Positions 9,667 through 18,245 of a stretch of DNA of 64,000 nucleotides are shown here, piece after piece. The DNA lies in NCBI RefSeq assembly GCF_003967275.1, contig NZ_AP018721.1:868001-932000 (forward strand), read 5' to 3'. The translations under genes were made by a program, and so were the position numbers. The DNA is from Sulfuritortus calidifontis (lineage in GTDB: Bacteria; Pseudomonadota; Gammaproteobacteria; Burkholderiales; Thiobacillaceae). Under the pieces are notes generated by a model. It saw only the letters and a program-made list of their open reading frames with translations. It did not search any database and was not told where the DNA came from. Position 1 is the first letter of the stretch, and every line of letters starts with the position of its first letter.

Positions 9667-10613
9667 TGAAACGCCGCATCGTCTTTCTCGACCGCCAGAG
9701 CCTCATCGCCGATCTGCGCGCGCCGAGCTTCGAGCACGACTGGGTCGATTACCCGCAGACCGCACCGGAGCAGGTGCTCGAGCGCATCCGGGGGGCCGAC
9801 ATCGTGGTCAGCAACAAGGTGAAGCTGCCGGGCGAGATTTTGGCCCAGGCACCAACGGTCAAGATGATCGCCGTGGCGGCGACCGGCACCGACATCATCG
9901 ACCTGGCCTATTGCCGGGCGCACGGCATCGTGGTCAGCAACATTCGCGGCTATGCCGTGCACACCGTGCCCGAGCACGCCTTCATGCTGATCCTGGCCCT
10001 GCGCCGCAATCTCCTGGGCTGGCGCGCGGACCTGCAGGCCGGGCTCTGGCAGCAGGCCGAGCAGTTCTGCCTGTTCACCCGCCCGATCCACGATCTCTAC
10101 GGCAGCACCCTGGGCCTGATCGGCTATGGCTCGCTCGGCCAGGCCATGGAGAAGCTGGCCGAGGCCTTCGGCATGCGGGTGCTGGTGGCCGAGCACAAGG
10201 GGGCGCCGGCGCTGCGCGAGGGCTACACCGAGTTCGATGCGGTGCTGCGCGCGGCCGACGTGATCTCGCTGCACGTCCCGCTCAGCGCCGAGACCCGGCA
10301 CCTGATCGGCGCGCGCGAGTTCGGCCTGATGAAGCCCTCGGCCATCCTGATCAACACCGCGCGCGGCAACCTGGTCGACGAGGCGGCGCTGATCGAGGCC
10401 CTGCGCAGCCGGCGCATCGCCGGCGCCGGCTTCGACGTGCTCGCGGTCGAGCCGCCGCGCGCGGGCAATCCCCTGCTGGAGCTGGACCTGCCCAACTTCA
10501 TCCTCACCCCGCATGTCGCCTGGTCCGGCCGCGAGGCGATGCAGGCGCTGGCAGATCAATTGGTGGACAATATCGAGGCCTTCGTCGCCGGGGCGCCGCG
10601 CAATGTCGTCTGA
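9666..10613 (+). CDS. hprA: D-2-hydroxyacid dehydrogenase, hydroxypyruvate reductase (HprA) type
   Basis: A 315-residue D-2-hydroxyacid dehydrogenase of the HprA/glycerate dehydrogenase group, probably reducing hydroxypyruvate to D-glycerate. It has GYGSLGQAMEKLAEAFG as nucleotide motif (about residue 155), TARGNLVDEAAL with the catalytic Arg, VEPP with the Glu, and LTPHVAWSGREAM with the His. The TVPEHAFMLILALRRNL helix is typical of HprA. It is coupled to glxR by a TGATG overlap. This is the second hydroxyacid dehydrogenase in the block, and it is not a recent copy of the one at 5517, since the sequences differ widely. Confidence 0.84.
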   Translation: MKRRIVFLDRQSLIADLRAPSFEHDWVDYPQTAPEQVLERIRGADIVVSNKVKLPGEILAQAPTVKMIAVAATGTDIIDLAYCRAHGIVVSNIRGYAVHTVPEHAFMLILALRRNLLGWRADLQAGLWQQAEQFCLFTRPIHDLYGSTLGLIGYGSLGQAMEKLAEAFGMRVLVAEHKGAPALREGYTEFDAVLRAADVISLHVPLSAETRHLIGAREFGLMKPSAILINTARGNLVDEAALIEALRSRRIAGAGFDVLAVEPPRAGNPLLELDLPNFILTPHVAWSGREAMQALADQLVDNIEAFVAGAPRNVV

Positions 10614-10640
10614 AATCGGAATTCAAGGAGTCGTCATCAA

Positions 10641-11360
10641 ATGATGGAATGGTTGAACGATCCTGCGACCTGGACCGGGCTGGCCCAGATCGTGGTCGCG
10701 GACATCTTGCTCTCCGGCGACAACGCCCTGGTCATCGCCCTGGCCTGCCGCAGCCTGCCGCTGCACCAGCAGCGCCGGGCCATCATCTTCGGCGGCGCCG
10801 CGGCGATCGGCCTCAGGGTCACCCTGACCGCCTTCGCCGTCTACCTGCTGACCTTGCCTTTCCTCAAGCTGGTCGGCGGCCTCCTGCTGCTGTGGATCGC
10901 GGTGAAGCTGCTGCTGCCGGAGGAGGGCCACGGCGATGGCATCGAAGGCCAGGGCAATATGTGGGGCGCGATCAAGACCATCGTGCTGGCCGATCTGGTG
11001 ATGAGCGTGGACAACGTGCTGGCGGTGGCCGGCGCCGCCGACGGCGATATCGTCCTCTTGATCATCGGCCTGCTGCTGAGCATCCCGCTGATCATCTACG
11101 GCAGCACCATGATCCTCAAGCTGATCGCCCGCTTCCCGCTCATCGTCACCCTGGGCGCGGCCATGCTCGGCTATATCGGCGGCGAGATGCTGGTGGGCGA
11201 CGCCAAGGTGGTGCCCTGGATCGAGGTCCACGCACCCATGCTGCACAGCCTGGTGCCCATCCTCGGCGCCATCCTGGTGGTGGCCATCGGCAAGCTGTTC
11301 GCCGCCAGGCCGCCGGCCAAGGTGGTCGACCTGGCGGCCGACGACCAACAGGCCCATTGA
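10641..11360 (+). CDS. TerC/YjbE family integral membrane protein (putative metal exporter)
   Basis: A 239-residue membrane protein of the TerC superfamily, YjbE group. The conserved acidic motifs are in place: ADILLSGDNALVIALA near the N-terminus and ADLVMSVDNVLAVAGAA in the middle, each inside a helix. Related proteins export manganese and help metalate exported proteins. Start is the first ATG of ATGATG after AAGGAGTCGTC; the second is equally possible. Many YjbE genes are governed by a yybP-ykoY manganese riboswitch, but the 27-base gap before this gene is too short to hold one. Its link to the glycerate genes around it is not obvious. Confidence 0.8.
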   Translation: MMEWLNDPATWTGLAQIVVADILLSGDNALVIALACRSLPLHQQRRAIIFGGAAAIGLRVTLTAFAVYLLTLPFLKLVGGLLLLWIAVKLLLPEEGHGDGIEGQGNMWGAIKTIVLADLVMSVDNVLAVAGAADGDIVLLIIGLLLSIPLIIYGSTMILKLIARFPLIVTLGAAMLGYIGGEMLVGDAKVVPWIEVHAPMLHSLVPILGAILVVAIGKLFAARPPAKVVDLAADDQQAH

Positions 11361-11382
11361 TTCCGTTTAGGGAGAGCGAGAC

Positions 11383-11811
11383 ATGAAAAAGATCCTGTTG
11401 CCGGTCGACGGTTCCGACAATTCGCTGCGCGCGGTGCAGGCGGCCATCGATCTGGCCAGGGGCGCGGCCGAGCCGCCCGAGATCCACCTGCTCAACGTGC
11501 AGCTGCCGATCATCTCGGGCGACGTGAAGATGTTCGTGAGCGAGGAGCAGATCAAGGCCTATTACCACGACGAGGGCATCAAGGCCCTGGCCGCCGCGCG
11601 CGCGGCGCTGGATGCCGCGGGCGTGGCCTATGTCTTCCACATCGGCGTCGGGCCGGTGGCGGAGACCATCGCCGCCTACGCCAAGGAAAAGGGCTGCAAC
11701 CAGATCATCATGGGCGCGCGCGGCCTGGGCTCGCTGACCGGCCTGCTCCTGGGCTCGGTCACCACCAAGGTGGCGCACCTGGTCGACGTGCCGGTGACCC
11801 TGGTGAAGTAG
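11383..11811 (+). CDS. Universal stress protein (UspA family)
   Basis: A 142-residue single-domain Usp protein starting MKKILLPVDGSDNSLRAVQ. The ATP-binding motif G-2x-G-9x-G(S/T) is present as GARGLGSLTGLLLGSV near residue 115, so this is an ATP-binding type Usp. A GGGAGAGCGAG ribosome site precedes the ATG. Such proteins form dimers in the cytoplasm and are induced by starvation or respiratory stress. It lies in the same direction as its neighbours with short gaps (22 and 7 bases), so it is probably cotranscribed with the glycerate kinase gene. Confidence 0.88.
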   Translation: MKKILLPVDGSDNSLRAVQAAIDLARGAAEPPEIHLLNVQLPIISGDVKMFVSEEQIKAYYHDEGIKALAAARAALDAAGVAYVFHIGVGPVAETIAAYAKEKGCNQIIMGARGLGSLTGLLLGSVTTKVAHLVDVPVTLVK

Positions 11812-11818
11812 CGGCGTC

Positions 11819-12967
11819 ATGCCGACCCTGGTGCTCGCCCCGGATGCCTTCAAAGGCTGCCTGTCGGCGCCGGCCGTGGCCGAGGCGATGGCCAGCGGCT
11901 TTAAGCGGGTCTGGCCTGATGCCCGCATCCTGGCCCGGCCCATGGCCGATGGCGGGGAAGGCACGCTCGATGCCGTGCTCGCCGCCAGCGCCGGCCGCCG
12001 GCTGACGGCCCGGGTCCAGGGGGCCGACGGCCGCCCGATCGAGGTGCCCTACGGCCTGGTGCACGGCGCCGACGGCCCGACGGCGGTGCTGGAGGCGGCC
12101 GCCGTGGTCGGCCTGCCCATGGCCGGTGCCGAGCCGGTGGCCAGCCGCAGCACGGTCGGCCTGGGCCAGCTTCTGCGCCATTGCCTGGAGGCCGGCCACA
12201 CCCGCTTCCTGATCGGCCTGGGCGGCAGCAGCACCAACGATGGCGGCAGCGGCCTGCTGGCCGCGCTCGGTGTGCGCCTGCTCGATGCCCATGGCCACAC
12301 CGTCGCGCCGACTCCGGCCGGCTTGGCCGATTTGGCGCGCGTGGATTTCTCCGGGCTCGATCCGCGCCTGAAACAGTGTCGCCTCACCCTGATGACCGAT
12401 GTGCAGAACCCCTTGTGCGGCCCGCTCGGCGCCACGGCCGTGTTCGGGCCGCAGAAGGGCGTGGCGCCCGACGCGATCGGCCTGGTCGATGCCCGGCTGC
12501 GTCACTGGGCCGAACTGGGCGATGCCTGGGCCGGTGCCGCCATCTCGGAACGCCCTGGTGCCGGTTCCGCCGGCGGCCTGGGCTATGCCCTGCAATTGCT
12601 CGGGGCGAGCCACCGGGCCGGGGCCGAGGTGGTGGCCGAACTGGCCGGGCTCGATGCCGCCCTGCAAGGCGCCGACTGGGCGATCACCGGCGAGGGCCGC
12701 TCCGATGCCCAGACCCTGCTGGGCAAGGTGCCCCTGGTGGTGGCGCGCCATGCCCGCGCCGCCGGGGTGCCGGTATCGTTGCTGTCCGGAGCATTCGAGC
12801 GCGCGGCGCTGGCCGAACTGGCGCCCCATTTCGACGGCTGCTTCGCCCTGCCCGATGGGCCGATGCCGCTCGAAGCCGCGCTCGCCGGGGCGCACGGCCT
12901 GCTGGCCGACCGCGCCGAGCAGCTGGCGCGCGTGCTGGCCGCCTGCGGAAAATTGTCTCGCACGTAG
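11819..12967 (+). CDS. glxK: Glycerate 2-kinase (GarK/GlxK type)
   Basis: A 382-residue class II glycerate kinase, converting D-glycerate plus ATP to 2-phosphoglycerate. Signatures are the N-terminal APDAFKGCLSAPAVAEAM, the PMADGGEGTLDAV motif at about residue 40, the IGLGGSSTNDGGSG segment near 135, and the TGEGRSDAQTLLGK motif near 290. Length agrees with E. coli GarK and GlxK (about 381). It completes the route tartronate semialdehyde or hydroxypyruvate to glycerate to 2-phosphoglycerate begun by glxR and hprA in this operon. Confidence 0.92.
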   Translation: MPTLVLAPDAFKGCLSAPAVAEAMASGFKRVWPDARILARPMADGGEGTLDAVLAASAGRRLTARVQGADGRPIEVPYGLVHGADGPTAVLEAAAVVGLPMAGAEPVASRSTVGLGQLLRHCLEAGHTRFLIGLGGSSTNDGGSGLLAALGVRLLDAHGHTVAPTPAGLADLARVDFSGLDPRLKQCRLTLMTDVQNPLCGPLGATAVFGPQKGVAPDAIGLVDARLRHWAELGDAWAGAAISERPGAGSAGGLGYALQLLGASHRAGAEVVAELAGLDAALQGADWAITGEGRSDAQTLLGKVPLVVARHARAAGVPVSLLSGAFERAALAELAPHFDGCFALPDGPMPLEAALAGAHGLLADRAEQLARVLAACGKLSRT

Positions 12968-12976
12968 GGGATGCGC

Positions 12977-15154
12977 ATGACCGAACGGATCGAAATCGCC
13001 GGCCTGAAAATCGCCAAACCGCTCCACGATCTGGTGCGCGACGAGATCGCGCCCGGCACCGGCATCAGCGCGGAGCGCGCCTGGGCCGGGTTTGCCGAAA
13101 TCGTGCGCGAGCTGACCCCGAAAAACCGCGCCCTGCTGGCCCGGCGCGATGAGCTGCAGGCGCGCATCGACGCCTGGCACCTGGAGCGCAAGGGCCGGCC
13201 GCACGATGCCGCGGCCTACAAGCAGTATCTCTACGACATCGGCTATCTGCTGCCCGAGGTGGAGGATTTCGAGATCGCCACCGATCAGGTCGATGCCGAG
13301 ATCGCGGGCATCGCCGGCCCGCAGTTGGTGGTGCCGGTGAACAACGCGCGCTATGCGCTGAACGCGGCCAATGCCCGCTGGGGCAGTCTGTTCGACGCCC
13401 TCTACGGCACCGATGCGATATCGGACGAAGACGGTGCCGAGAAGAAGGGCGCCTTCAACCCGGTGCGCGGCGCCAAGGTCATCGCCTACGCCAAGGCCCT
13501 GCTCGACGAGGCGGTGCCGCTCACCGAGGGCAGCTATCTCGATGCCGTGGCCTATGCGGTGAAGGACGGTCAGCTTGCGGTGACGCTGTCGAGCGGGCGG
13601 CGCACCGGCCTGCGCGAGCCGGCCCAGTTTCGCGGCTACCAGGAGCAGGAGGGGCGCCTCACGGCCCTGCTCCTGCGCCATCACGGCCTGCACCTGGAGA
13701 TCCGCTTCGATACCGACCATCCCATTCACCAGCTGCATCCCACCGGTATCCGCGACATCCATCTGGAGGCGGCGATCTCGACCATCATGGACTGCGAGGA
13801 TTCGGTCGCCGCGGTCGATGCCGAGGACAAGGTGCTGGTCTATCGCAACTGGCTCGGCCTGATGAAGGGCGATCTGAGCGCCAGCTTCGAGAAGGGCGGC
13901 CGGAGCCACAGCCGCAGCCTCAACCCCGACCGGCGCTATCTCTCGCCCGAGGGCCGCTATTTCGAGCTGCCCGGCCGCAGCCTGATGCTGGTGCGCAACG
14001 TCGGCCACCTGATGACCACCGATGCCGTGCTCGACGCCCAGGGCAACGAGGTGTTCGAGGGCCTGCTCGACGGCTTCGTCACCAGCTATTGCGCCGTGCA
14101 CGATCTCAAGGGGGTGGGCGGCTTGCGCAACAGCCGGGCCGGCAGCGTCTACATCGTCAAGCCCAAGCAGCACGGGCCAGACGAGGTGGCCTTCAGCGTC
14201 GAGCTGTTCTCCCGCATCGAGGACGTGCTGGCGCTGCCGCGCAACACCCTGAAGCTCGGGGTGATGGACGAGGAGCGGCGCACCACGCTCAACCTCAAGG
14301 CCTGCATCCGCGCCGCGCGCGAGCGCCTGATCTTCATCAACACCGGCTTTCTCGACCGCACCGGCGACGAGATCCACACCTCGATGGAGGCCGGCCCCGT
14401 GCTGCGCAAGGAGGAGATGAAAACGGCACGTTGGCTTGCCGCCTACGAGGACTGGAACGTCGACATCGGCCTGGCCTGCGGCCTGTCGGGCCGGGCCCAG
14501 ATCGGCAAGGGCATGTGGACCATGCCCGACCGCATGGCGGCCATGCTGGCGAGCAAGCAGGCCCACCCCGAGGCCGGCGCCAACTGCGCCTGGGTGCCGT
14601 CGCCCACCGCCGCCACCCTGCACGCCCTCCACTATCACCGGGTCGATGTCTTCGCGCGCCAGCAGGCCCTGCGCGGCCGGCGCCGGGCGACCCTGGACGA
14701 CCTGCTCGCCATCCCCGTGGTGGCGCCGCCGCCCTGGACGCCCGAACAGATCCAGGAAGAACTCGACAACAACATCCAGGGCCTGCTCGGCTACGTCGTG
14801 CGCTGGATCGACCAGGGCATCGGTGCCTCCAAGGTGCCGGACATCCACAACGTCGGCCTGATGGAGGACCGTGCCACCCTGCGCATCTCCAGCCAGCACA
14901 TCGCCAACTGGCTGCACCACGGCGTGGTGAGCGAGACCCAGGTGATGGAGAGCCTGCGCCGCATGGCCAGGCTGGTGGACCGGCAGAACGCCGGCGAGCG
15001 CAACTACATCAACCTGGCGCCGCATTACATCAGCCTCGCCTTCCAGGCCGCGCAGGACATGATCTTTCACGGCCGGCGCGTGCCCAACGGCTACACCGAG
15101 CCGACCCTGCATCGGCGGCGGCGCGAGTTCAAGGCGGCGTTGCGCGGGGACTGA
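12977..15154 (+). CDS. glcB: Malate synthase G
   Basis: A 725-residue malate synthase of the monomeric G form (E. coli GlcB has 723), condensing glyoxylate with acetyl-CoA to malate. Recognisable parts are [19 protein letters not shown], the [13 protein letters not shown] region, [19 protein letters not shown] with the acidic metal ligands, and [20 protein letters not shown] near the catalytic Asp. I chose the ATG at 12977 because AGGGG sits at the right distance; an in-frame ATG at 12971 lies too close to it. It closes the glyoxylate block. No isocitrate lyase is in the window, so glyoxylate probably comes from glycolate or purine breakdown. Confidence 0.93.
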   Translation: MTERIEIAGLKIAKPLHDLVRDEIAPGTGISAERAWAGFAEIVRELTPKNRALLARRDELQARIDAWHLERKGRPHDAAAYKQYLYDIGYLLPEVEDFEIATDQVDAEIAGIAGPQLVVPVNNARYALNAANARWGSLFDALYGTDAISDEDGAEKKGAFNPVRGAKVIAYAKALLDEAVPLTEGSYLDAVAYAVKDGQLAVTLSSGRRTGLREPAQFRGYQEQEGRLTALLLRHHGLHLEIRFDTDHPIHQLHPTGIRDIHLEAAISTIMDCEDSVAAVDAEDKVLVYRNWLGLMKGDLSASFEKGGRSHSRSLNPDRRYLSPEGRYFELPGRSLMLVRNVGHLMTTDAVLDAQGNEVFEGLLDGFVTSYCAVHDLKGVGGLRNSRAGSVYIVKPKQHGPDEVAFSVELFSRIEDVLALPRNTLKLGVMDEERRTTLNLKACIRAARERLIFINTGFLDRTGDEIHTSMEAGPVLRKEEMKTARWLAAYEDWNVDIGLACGLSGRAQIGKGMWTMPDRMAAMLASKQAHPEAGANCAWVPSPTAATLHALHYHRVDVFARQQALRGRRRATLDDLLAIPVVAPPPWTPEQIQEELDNNIQGLLGYVVRWIDQGIGASKVPDIHNVGLMEDRATLRISSQHIANWLHHGVVSETQVMESLRRMARLVDRQNAGERNYINLAPHYISLAFQAAQDMIFHGRRVPNGYTEPTLHRRRREFKAALRGD

Positions 15155-15173
15155 GGGCCTACCGAAATAGGCT

Positions 15174-15710
15174 CTAAGGCAGTTCGATGGCGATGAGGTC
15201 GCCTAAGGCCGAACGGATCTCGGCCAGGGTGAGGTGGCGGGGCAGGCCGGCGCCGGCGGCGAGCTGGTCGTGCTGGCACAGCAGCCGGCGCACCCCGGGC
15301 TGTCGTTCCGAGCGCAGGCGGAATTCGGTCTTGTAGAACAGTTGCGCGGGCAGGTCGCTGTCGGCATGGGCGGCGCGGATGAAGAAGCCGGAGCTGGCGG
15401 CCAGGTCGCTGATGCCGCGCCGGACGCCGATGATGGCGAAGCGGTCCGGTTCGATCCGCTGCGGCACCGGGCGTACGGTGTCGATTTCCAGAATGCAATG
15501 CGGCTCCTGTTCCTGCACCGCACCGAAGGCCACGGTGTGGCCGTGTTGCAGGCGCAGCGTGGCCCAGTCGGCGGGAATCTCCAGCGGCCGGCGCAAAACC
15601 ATTTGGCTGCCGGCTGGGTAGGCGAAATAGGGGCTGTCCGGCCCCCAGCTGCGCGGCGTATCGCAGGCCGTCGCCAGCATGAAAATACCCAGCAGCAGAA
15701 TCCACCTCAT
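15174..15710 (-). CDS. Putative lipoprotein of unknown function
   Basis: A 178-residue protein with a lipoprotein signal: a short hydrophobic stretch ending in the lipobox-like LATAC, with the lipidated Cys at about residue 16. The start at 15710 is chosen because GGAGAG lies just upstream; the frame stays open to 15734, but that start would overlap the ribosome site. I do not recognise a family. The mature region contains a beta-rich segment and a conserved-looking Cys (EPHCILEID). It is convergent with malate synthase and divergent from hslR, so it is probably transcribed alone. It would sit in the outer or inner membrane facing the periplasm. Confidence 0.65.
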   Translation of the reverse strand: MRWILLLGIFMLATACDTPRSWGPDSPYFAYPAGSQMVLRRPLEIPADWATLRLQHGHTVAFGAVQEQEPHCILEIDTVRPVPQRIEPDRFAIIGVRRGISDLAASSGFFIRAAHADSDLPAQLFYKTEFRLRSERQPGVRRLLCQHDQLAAGAGLPRHLTLAEIRSALGDLIAIELP

Positions 15711-15764
15711 GTCGTTCTCTCCGTTTGTCTTCAAAGCCAGTTTGACTATGGGTTAGCATTCGGC

Positions 15765-16423
15765 ATGCCTATCGATATAGCACGCATCCGCATCGACAAG
15801 TGGCTCTGGGCCGCCCGCTTCTTTAAGAGCCTGTCTCATAAAATCCTGTGGAGCGCGTTGCCGTCAGAAACGGATGGATGCAAGGCGTGGTGCGCGGGCA
15901 ATGGTCGTTCCATTGCCAAGCGCCGCAACGCGGCAGACGCCGTTTCTGGCGGCAACCCTTCGGGATGGGGCGATTTTGCCACGGGCCTTTGTCGCGCACC
16001 GCTTGTTTGGAACAACCAAACCGCGCGTTGCGCTTCGCGGCCTGCGTCAAAATCGCCGCCATCGCGCCCACAGGATTTTATGAGACAGGCTCTAAGACCC
16101 GCAGACTGGCGGCCCAGGCGGTGGAGGGCGGCAAGGTCAAGCTCAACGGCGAGCGGACCAAGCCGGGCAAGGAGCTGAAGCCGGGCGACCGCCTGCTGAT
16201 CCATATCGGCGCTTATGCGTGGGATATCACGGTGACCGGGTTGTCCGATAAACGCGGCCCGGCCGCTGTGGCCAAGACCCTGTATACCGAAGACGAGGCC
16301 AGCCATGCCCGGCGCCAGCAGCAGGTGGCCGAGCGCAAGGCCACGGCCGACCCGGGTCTGGCGATCAAGGGCCGGCCGACCAAGCGCGACCGGCGCCAGA
16401 TCCATCGCTTCACCGAGGGCTGA
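15765..16423 (+). pseudogene. hslR: hslR (S4-domain RNA-binding heat shock protein 15), interrupted by a 266-bp element
   Basis: HslR (Hsp15) binds 50S subunits that still carry a nascent chain and helps recycle them. The gene begins MPIDIARIRIDKWLWAARFFK at 15765 and resumes as KTRRLAAQAVEGGKVKLNG at 16093, running to 16423 with the usual basic C-terminus. Between them lies a non-coding mobile element. Insertion plus target duplication adds 269 bases, so the frame is lost. The 5' part reads into an unrelated frame that ends at 16178. The 3' part is open from an ATG inside the element (15848), but that product would lack the first S4 helix. Removing the element restores a normal-sized frame exactly, so the insertion looks fairly recent. 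Confidence 0.88.
15827..16092 (+). mobile_element. 266-bp MITE-like element inserted in hslR (copy 1)
   Basis: A 266-bp element without a transposase. It is bounded by perfect inverted repeats: the arms 15826-15850 and 16069-16093 match over 25 bases and start GAGCCTGTCTCATAAAATCC. A TAA target duplication flanks it (15824-15826 and 16093-16095), readable as TAAG if the boundary is shifted by one base. The interior holds two hairpins. Hairpin A pairs 15857-15873 with 15940-15956 (16 of 17, one G-T), with an inner stem GGCAATGG/CCATTGCC (15897-15904, 15910-15917) around a TCGTT loop. Hairpin B includes GGCGATTTTG/CAAAATCGCC and a GTTTGG/CCAAAC tip. The ends and short duplication recall IS5-family elements, which is inference. 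Confidence 0.85.
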
Positions 16424-16479
16424 TTTCCTGCAGGTATTGATCCGTTGCCAAGTGGGCTTGGCCGGGGTACCGTTATCGG

Positions 16480-17673
16480 ATGTTCGAATATGACTTGATC
16501 GTAGTGGGCGGCGGGGTCTCCGGCCTGACCTTCGCCCGCCGCGGCGCCATTCAGGGCTGGCGCACCTTGCTTCTGGAAGCGGACAAGCGACTTGGCGGCT
16601 GCCTGGCCAGCCACCGTTATAACGGTCCGGCCGAGGGCTACTGGACCGAGCTGGCGGCGCACACGGCCTACAATTCCTATGGCGCGCTCTTGGAGCTGCT
16701 CAGCGGCAACGAGCTGGGGCGCCTGCAGCCCAGGCAGAAGCTGCCCTGGCGGGTGTGGGACGGCCGCTTGAAATCGGTGTTTGCCCATCTGCATTGGCCC
16801 AGCCTGATTCCTGCCCTGCCGAGACTGCTGTTCACGCCCAAGGTTGGATTGAACCTGCGCGAGTACTACGCCCAGGTCATGGGGCAGCGCAGCTACGACA
16901 GCCTGTTGCGCCATGCTTTCGCCGCCGTGTTGGCCCAGCCGGCCGACAATTTTCCGGCCGACCTCTTGTTCCGCAAGAAGTCCCGGCGCAAGGACCTGCC
17001 GCGCAGCTATACCCTCAAGGGCGGCCTGCGTGGCCTGGCCGAGATGCTGGCCGAGGGGGCGGGACAAAAGATCGAGACCGGCGTTGCGGTCGAGCGCATC
17101 GAGCGCACGGGTGAGGGCTTCCGCCTGCATGCCGGTACGCGGCAGTGGACCTGCCGGCGCCTGGCCCTGGCCGTGCCGGCCTGGGAGGCGGCACGACTGC
17201 TCGATGGCGAATTCCCCGACCTGACCCACCATCTGGAACAGATTCATCCGGCCGAGGTGGAGAGCCTGGCCGTGGTCGTGCGCAAGGAGCGCTTGGCCCT
17301 GCCCGAGCTGGCCGGGGTGATCGGCGTCGACCAGGATTTCTATTCGGTCGTCTCGCGCGATGTCGTGCCCGACGAGCGTTTCCGCGGTTTCACCTTCCAT
17401 TTCCGCCCCGGCCGCTTGAGCCGGGAGGAAAAGCTGGCGTGCATTGCCACCTGGCTGGACCTGCCGCTCGGTCATCTGGTTCAGACGGCGGAGCGGACCA
17501 GCCGCCTGCCGGCGTTGCAGGCCGGGCATCTGGCCTGGGTGTCTGAGGTTGACCACTTGCTTGCCGGCGAGCAGCTCGCCTTGGTCGGCAACTATTTCTA
17601 CGGCGTCTCCATCGGCGATTGCGCCGAGCGGTCCAAGGCCGAGTTTGAGCGGTTATGCGGGAGCGCAGCATGA
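16480..17673 (+). CDS. FAD-dependent amine oxidase / protoporphyrinogen oxidase-like protein
   Basis: A 397-residue flavoprotein. The N-terminal dinucleotide motif VVGGGVSGLTFA and the following LLLEADKRLGG bind FAD. The C-terminal end HLAWVSEVDHLL...LALVGNYFYGVSIGDCAERS is the flavin-closing motif of the amine oxidase/protoporphyrinogen oxidase (HemY) superfamily. The middle has the Lys- and Arg-rich region and GGLRGLAEMLAEG loop typical of HemY-like enzymes. No signal peptide is seen. It overlaps the following DJ-1 gene by ATGA. HemG/HemY activity is possible, but a carotenoid- or polyamine-oxidase-like role cannot be excluded. Confidence 0.72.
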   Translation: MFEYDLIVVGGGVSGLTFARRGAIQGWRTLLLEADKRLGGCLASHRYNGPAEGYWTELAAHTAYNSYGALLELLSGNELGRLQPRQKLPWRVWDGRLKSVFAHLHWPSLIPALPRLLFTPKVGLNLREYYAQVMGQRSYDSLLRHAFAAVLAQPADNFPADLLFRKKSRRKDLPRSYTLKGGLRGLAEMLAEGAGQKIETGVAVERIERTGEGFRLHAGTRQWTCRRLALAVPAWEAARLLDGEFPDLTHHLEQIHPAEVESLAVVVRKERLALPELAGVIGVDQDFYSVVSRDVVPDERFRGFTFHFRPGRLSREEKLACIATWLDLPLGHLVQTAERTSRLPALQAGHLAWVSEVDHLLAGEQLALVGNYFYGVSIGDCAERSKAEFERLCGSAA

Positions 17674-18230
17674 GCAAGGTACTGGTTCCACTGGCGCCCG
17701 GCTTCGAGGATCTGGAGGCGACCACCATCGTCGATCTCCTGCGTCGGGCCGGCATCGAGGTGATCACGGCGGGCCTGGTCCCTGGCCTGGTCCAGGGCGC
17801 GCGCGGCATGCGGGTGCAGCCCGATGCCAGTCTCGATCAGGTGCTCGATCAGGCCTTCGACATGATCGTCCTGCCGGGTGGCATGCCAGGGGCGGAAAAC
17901 CTGAAGAACGACGCGCGCATCCAGGCCCTGCTGAAGAAGATGGCCGCGGCCGGCAAATACACCGCCGCCATCTGCGCCGCGCCGATCGCCCTGGCCGAGG
18001 CCGGCCTGCTGGCCGGCAAAAAGGCCACCAGCTATCCGGGATTTCTGGATAAACTGAGCCTGCCGGGCACCCGTTATCTCGAAGATGCGGTGGTGGTCGA
18101 TGACCGGGTGGTCACCTCGCGCGGCCCCGGCACGGCGATGGATTTTGCCCTGGAGCTGATCGCCCTCCTGGTCGGCGAGGCCAAGCGCGAGCAAGTCGAG
18201 GCCGGTCTGGTGCGTCCAGGACGGAAATAA
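17670..18230 (+). CDS. DJ-1/PfpI family protein (YajL-like)
   Basis: A 186-residue protein of the DJ-1/ThiJ/PfpI superfamily, YajL branch, starting MSKVLVPLAPGFEDLEATT. The nucleophile-elbow cysteine is in AAICAAPIALAEAGLL (about residue 106). The upstream acidic residue that tunes it is in GFEDLE, and the RGPGTAMDFALELI stretch is typical. Such proteins act as chaperones or glyoxalase/deglycase-like enzymes under oxidative stress. The ATG at 17670 overlaps the flavoprotein stop; the in-frame start at 17655 would overlap further and is not favoured. It is one of two DJ-1 family genes in the window. Confidence 0.85.
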   Translation: MSKVLVPLAPGFEDLEATTIVDLLRRAGIEVITAGLVPGLVQGARGMRVQPDASLDQVLDQAFDMIVLPGGMPGAENLKNDARIQALLKKMAAAGKYTAAICAAPIALAEAGLLAGKKATSYPGFLDKLSLPGTRYLEDAVVVDDRVVTSRGPGTAMDFALELIALLVGEAKREQVEAGLVRPGRK

Positions 18231-18245
18231 CAGTAGGAGACAAAC

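Noticed and set aside
10614..10640. yybP-ykoY manganese riboswitch before the TerC/YjbE gene
   Set aside because: The gap is only 27 bases, too short for the riboswitch, and the upstream sequence is hprA coding.
11759..15112. 1117-codon minus-strand frame opposite glxK and glcB
   Set aside because: Same artefact: low-complexity translation, no start signal, and both plus-strand genes are certain.
15848..16423. 191-codon frame taken as an intact S4-domain gene
   Set aside because: Its first 80 or so codons are mobile-element sequence; the hslR start is at 15765 in another frame.
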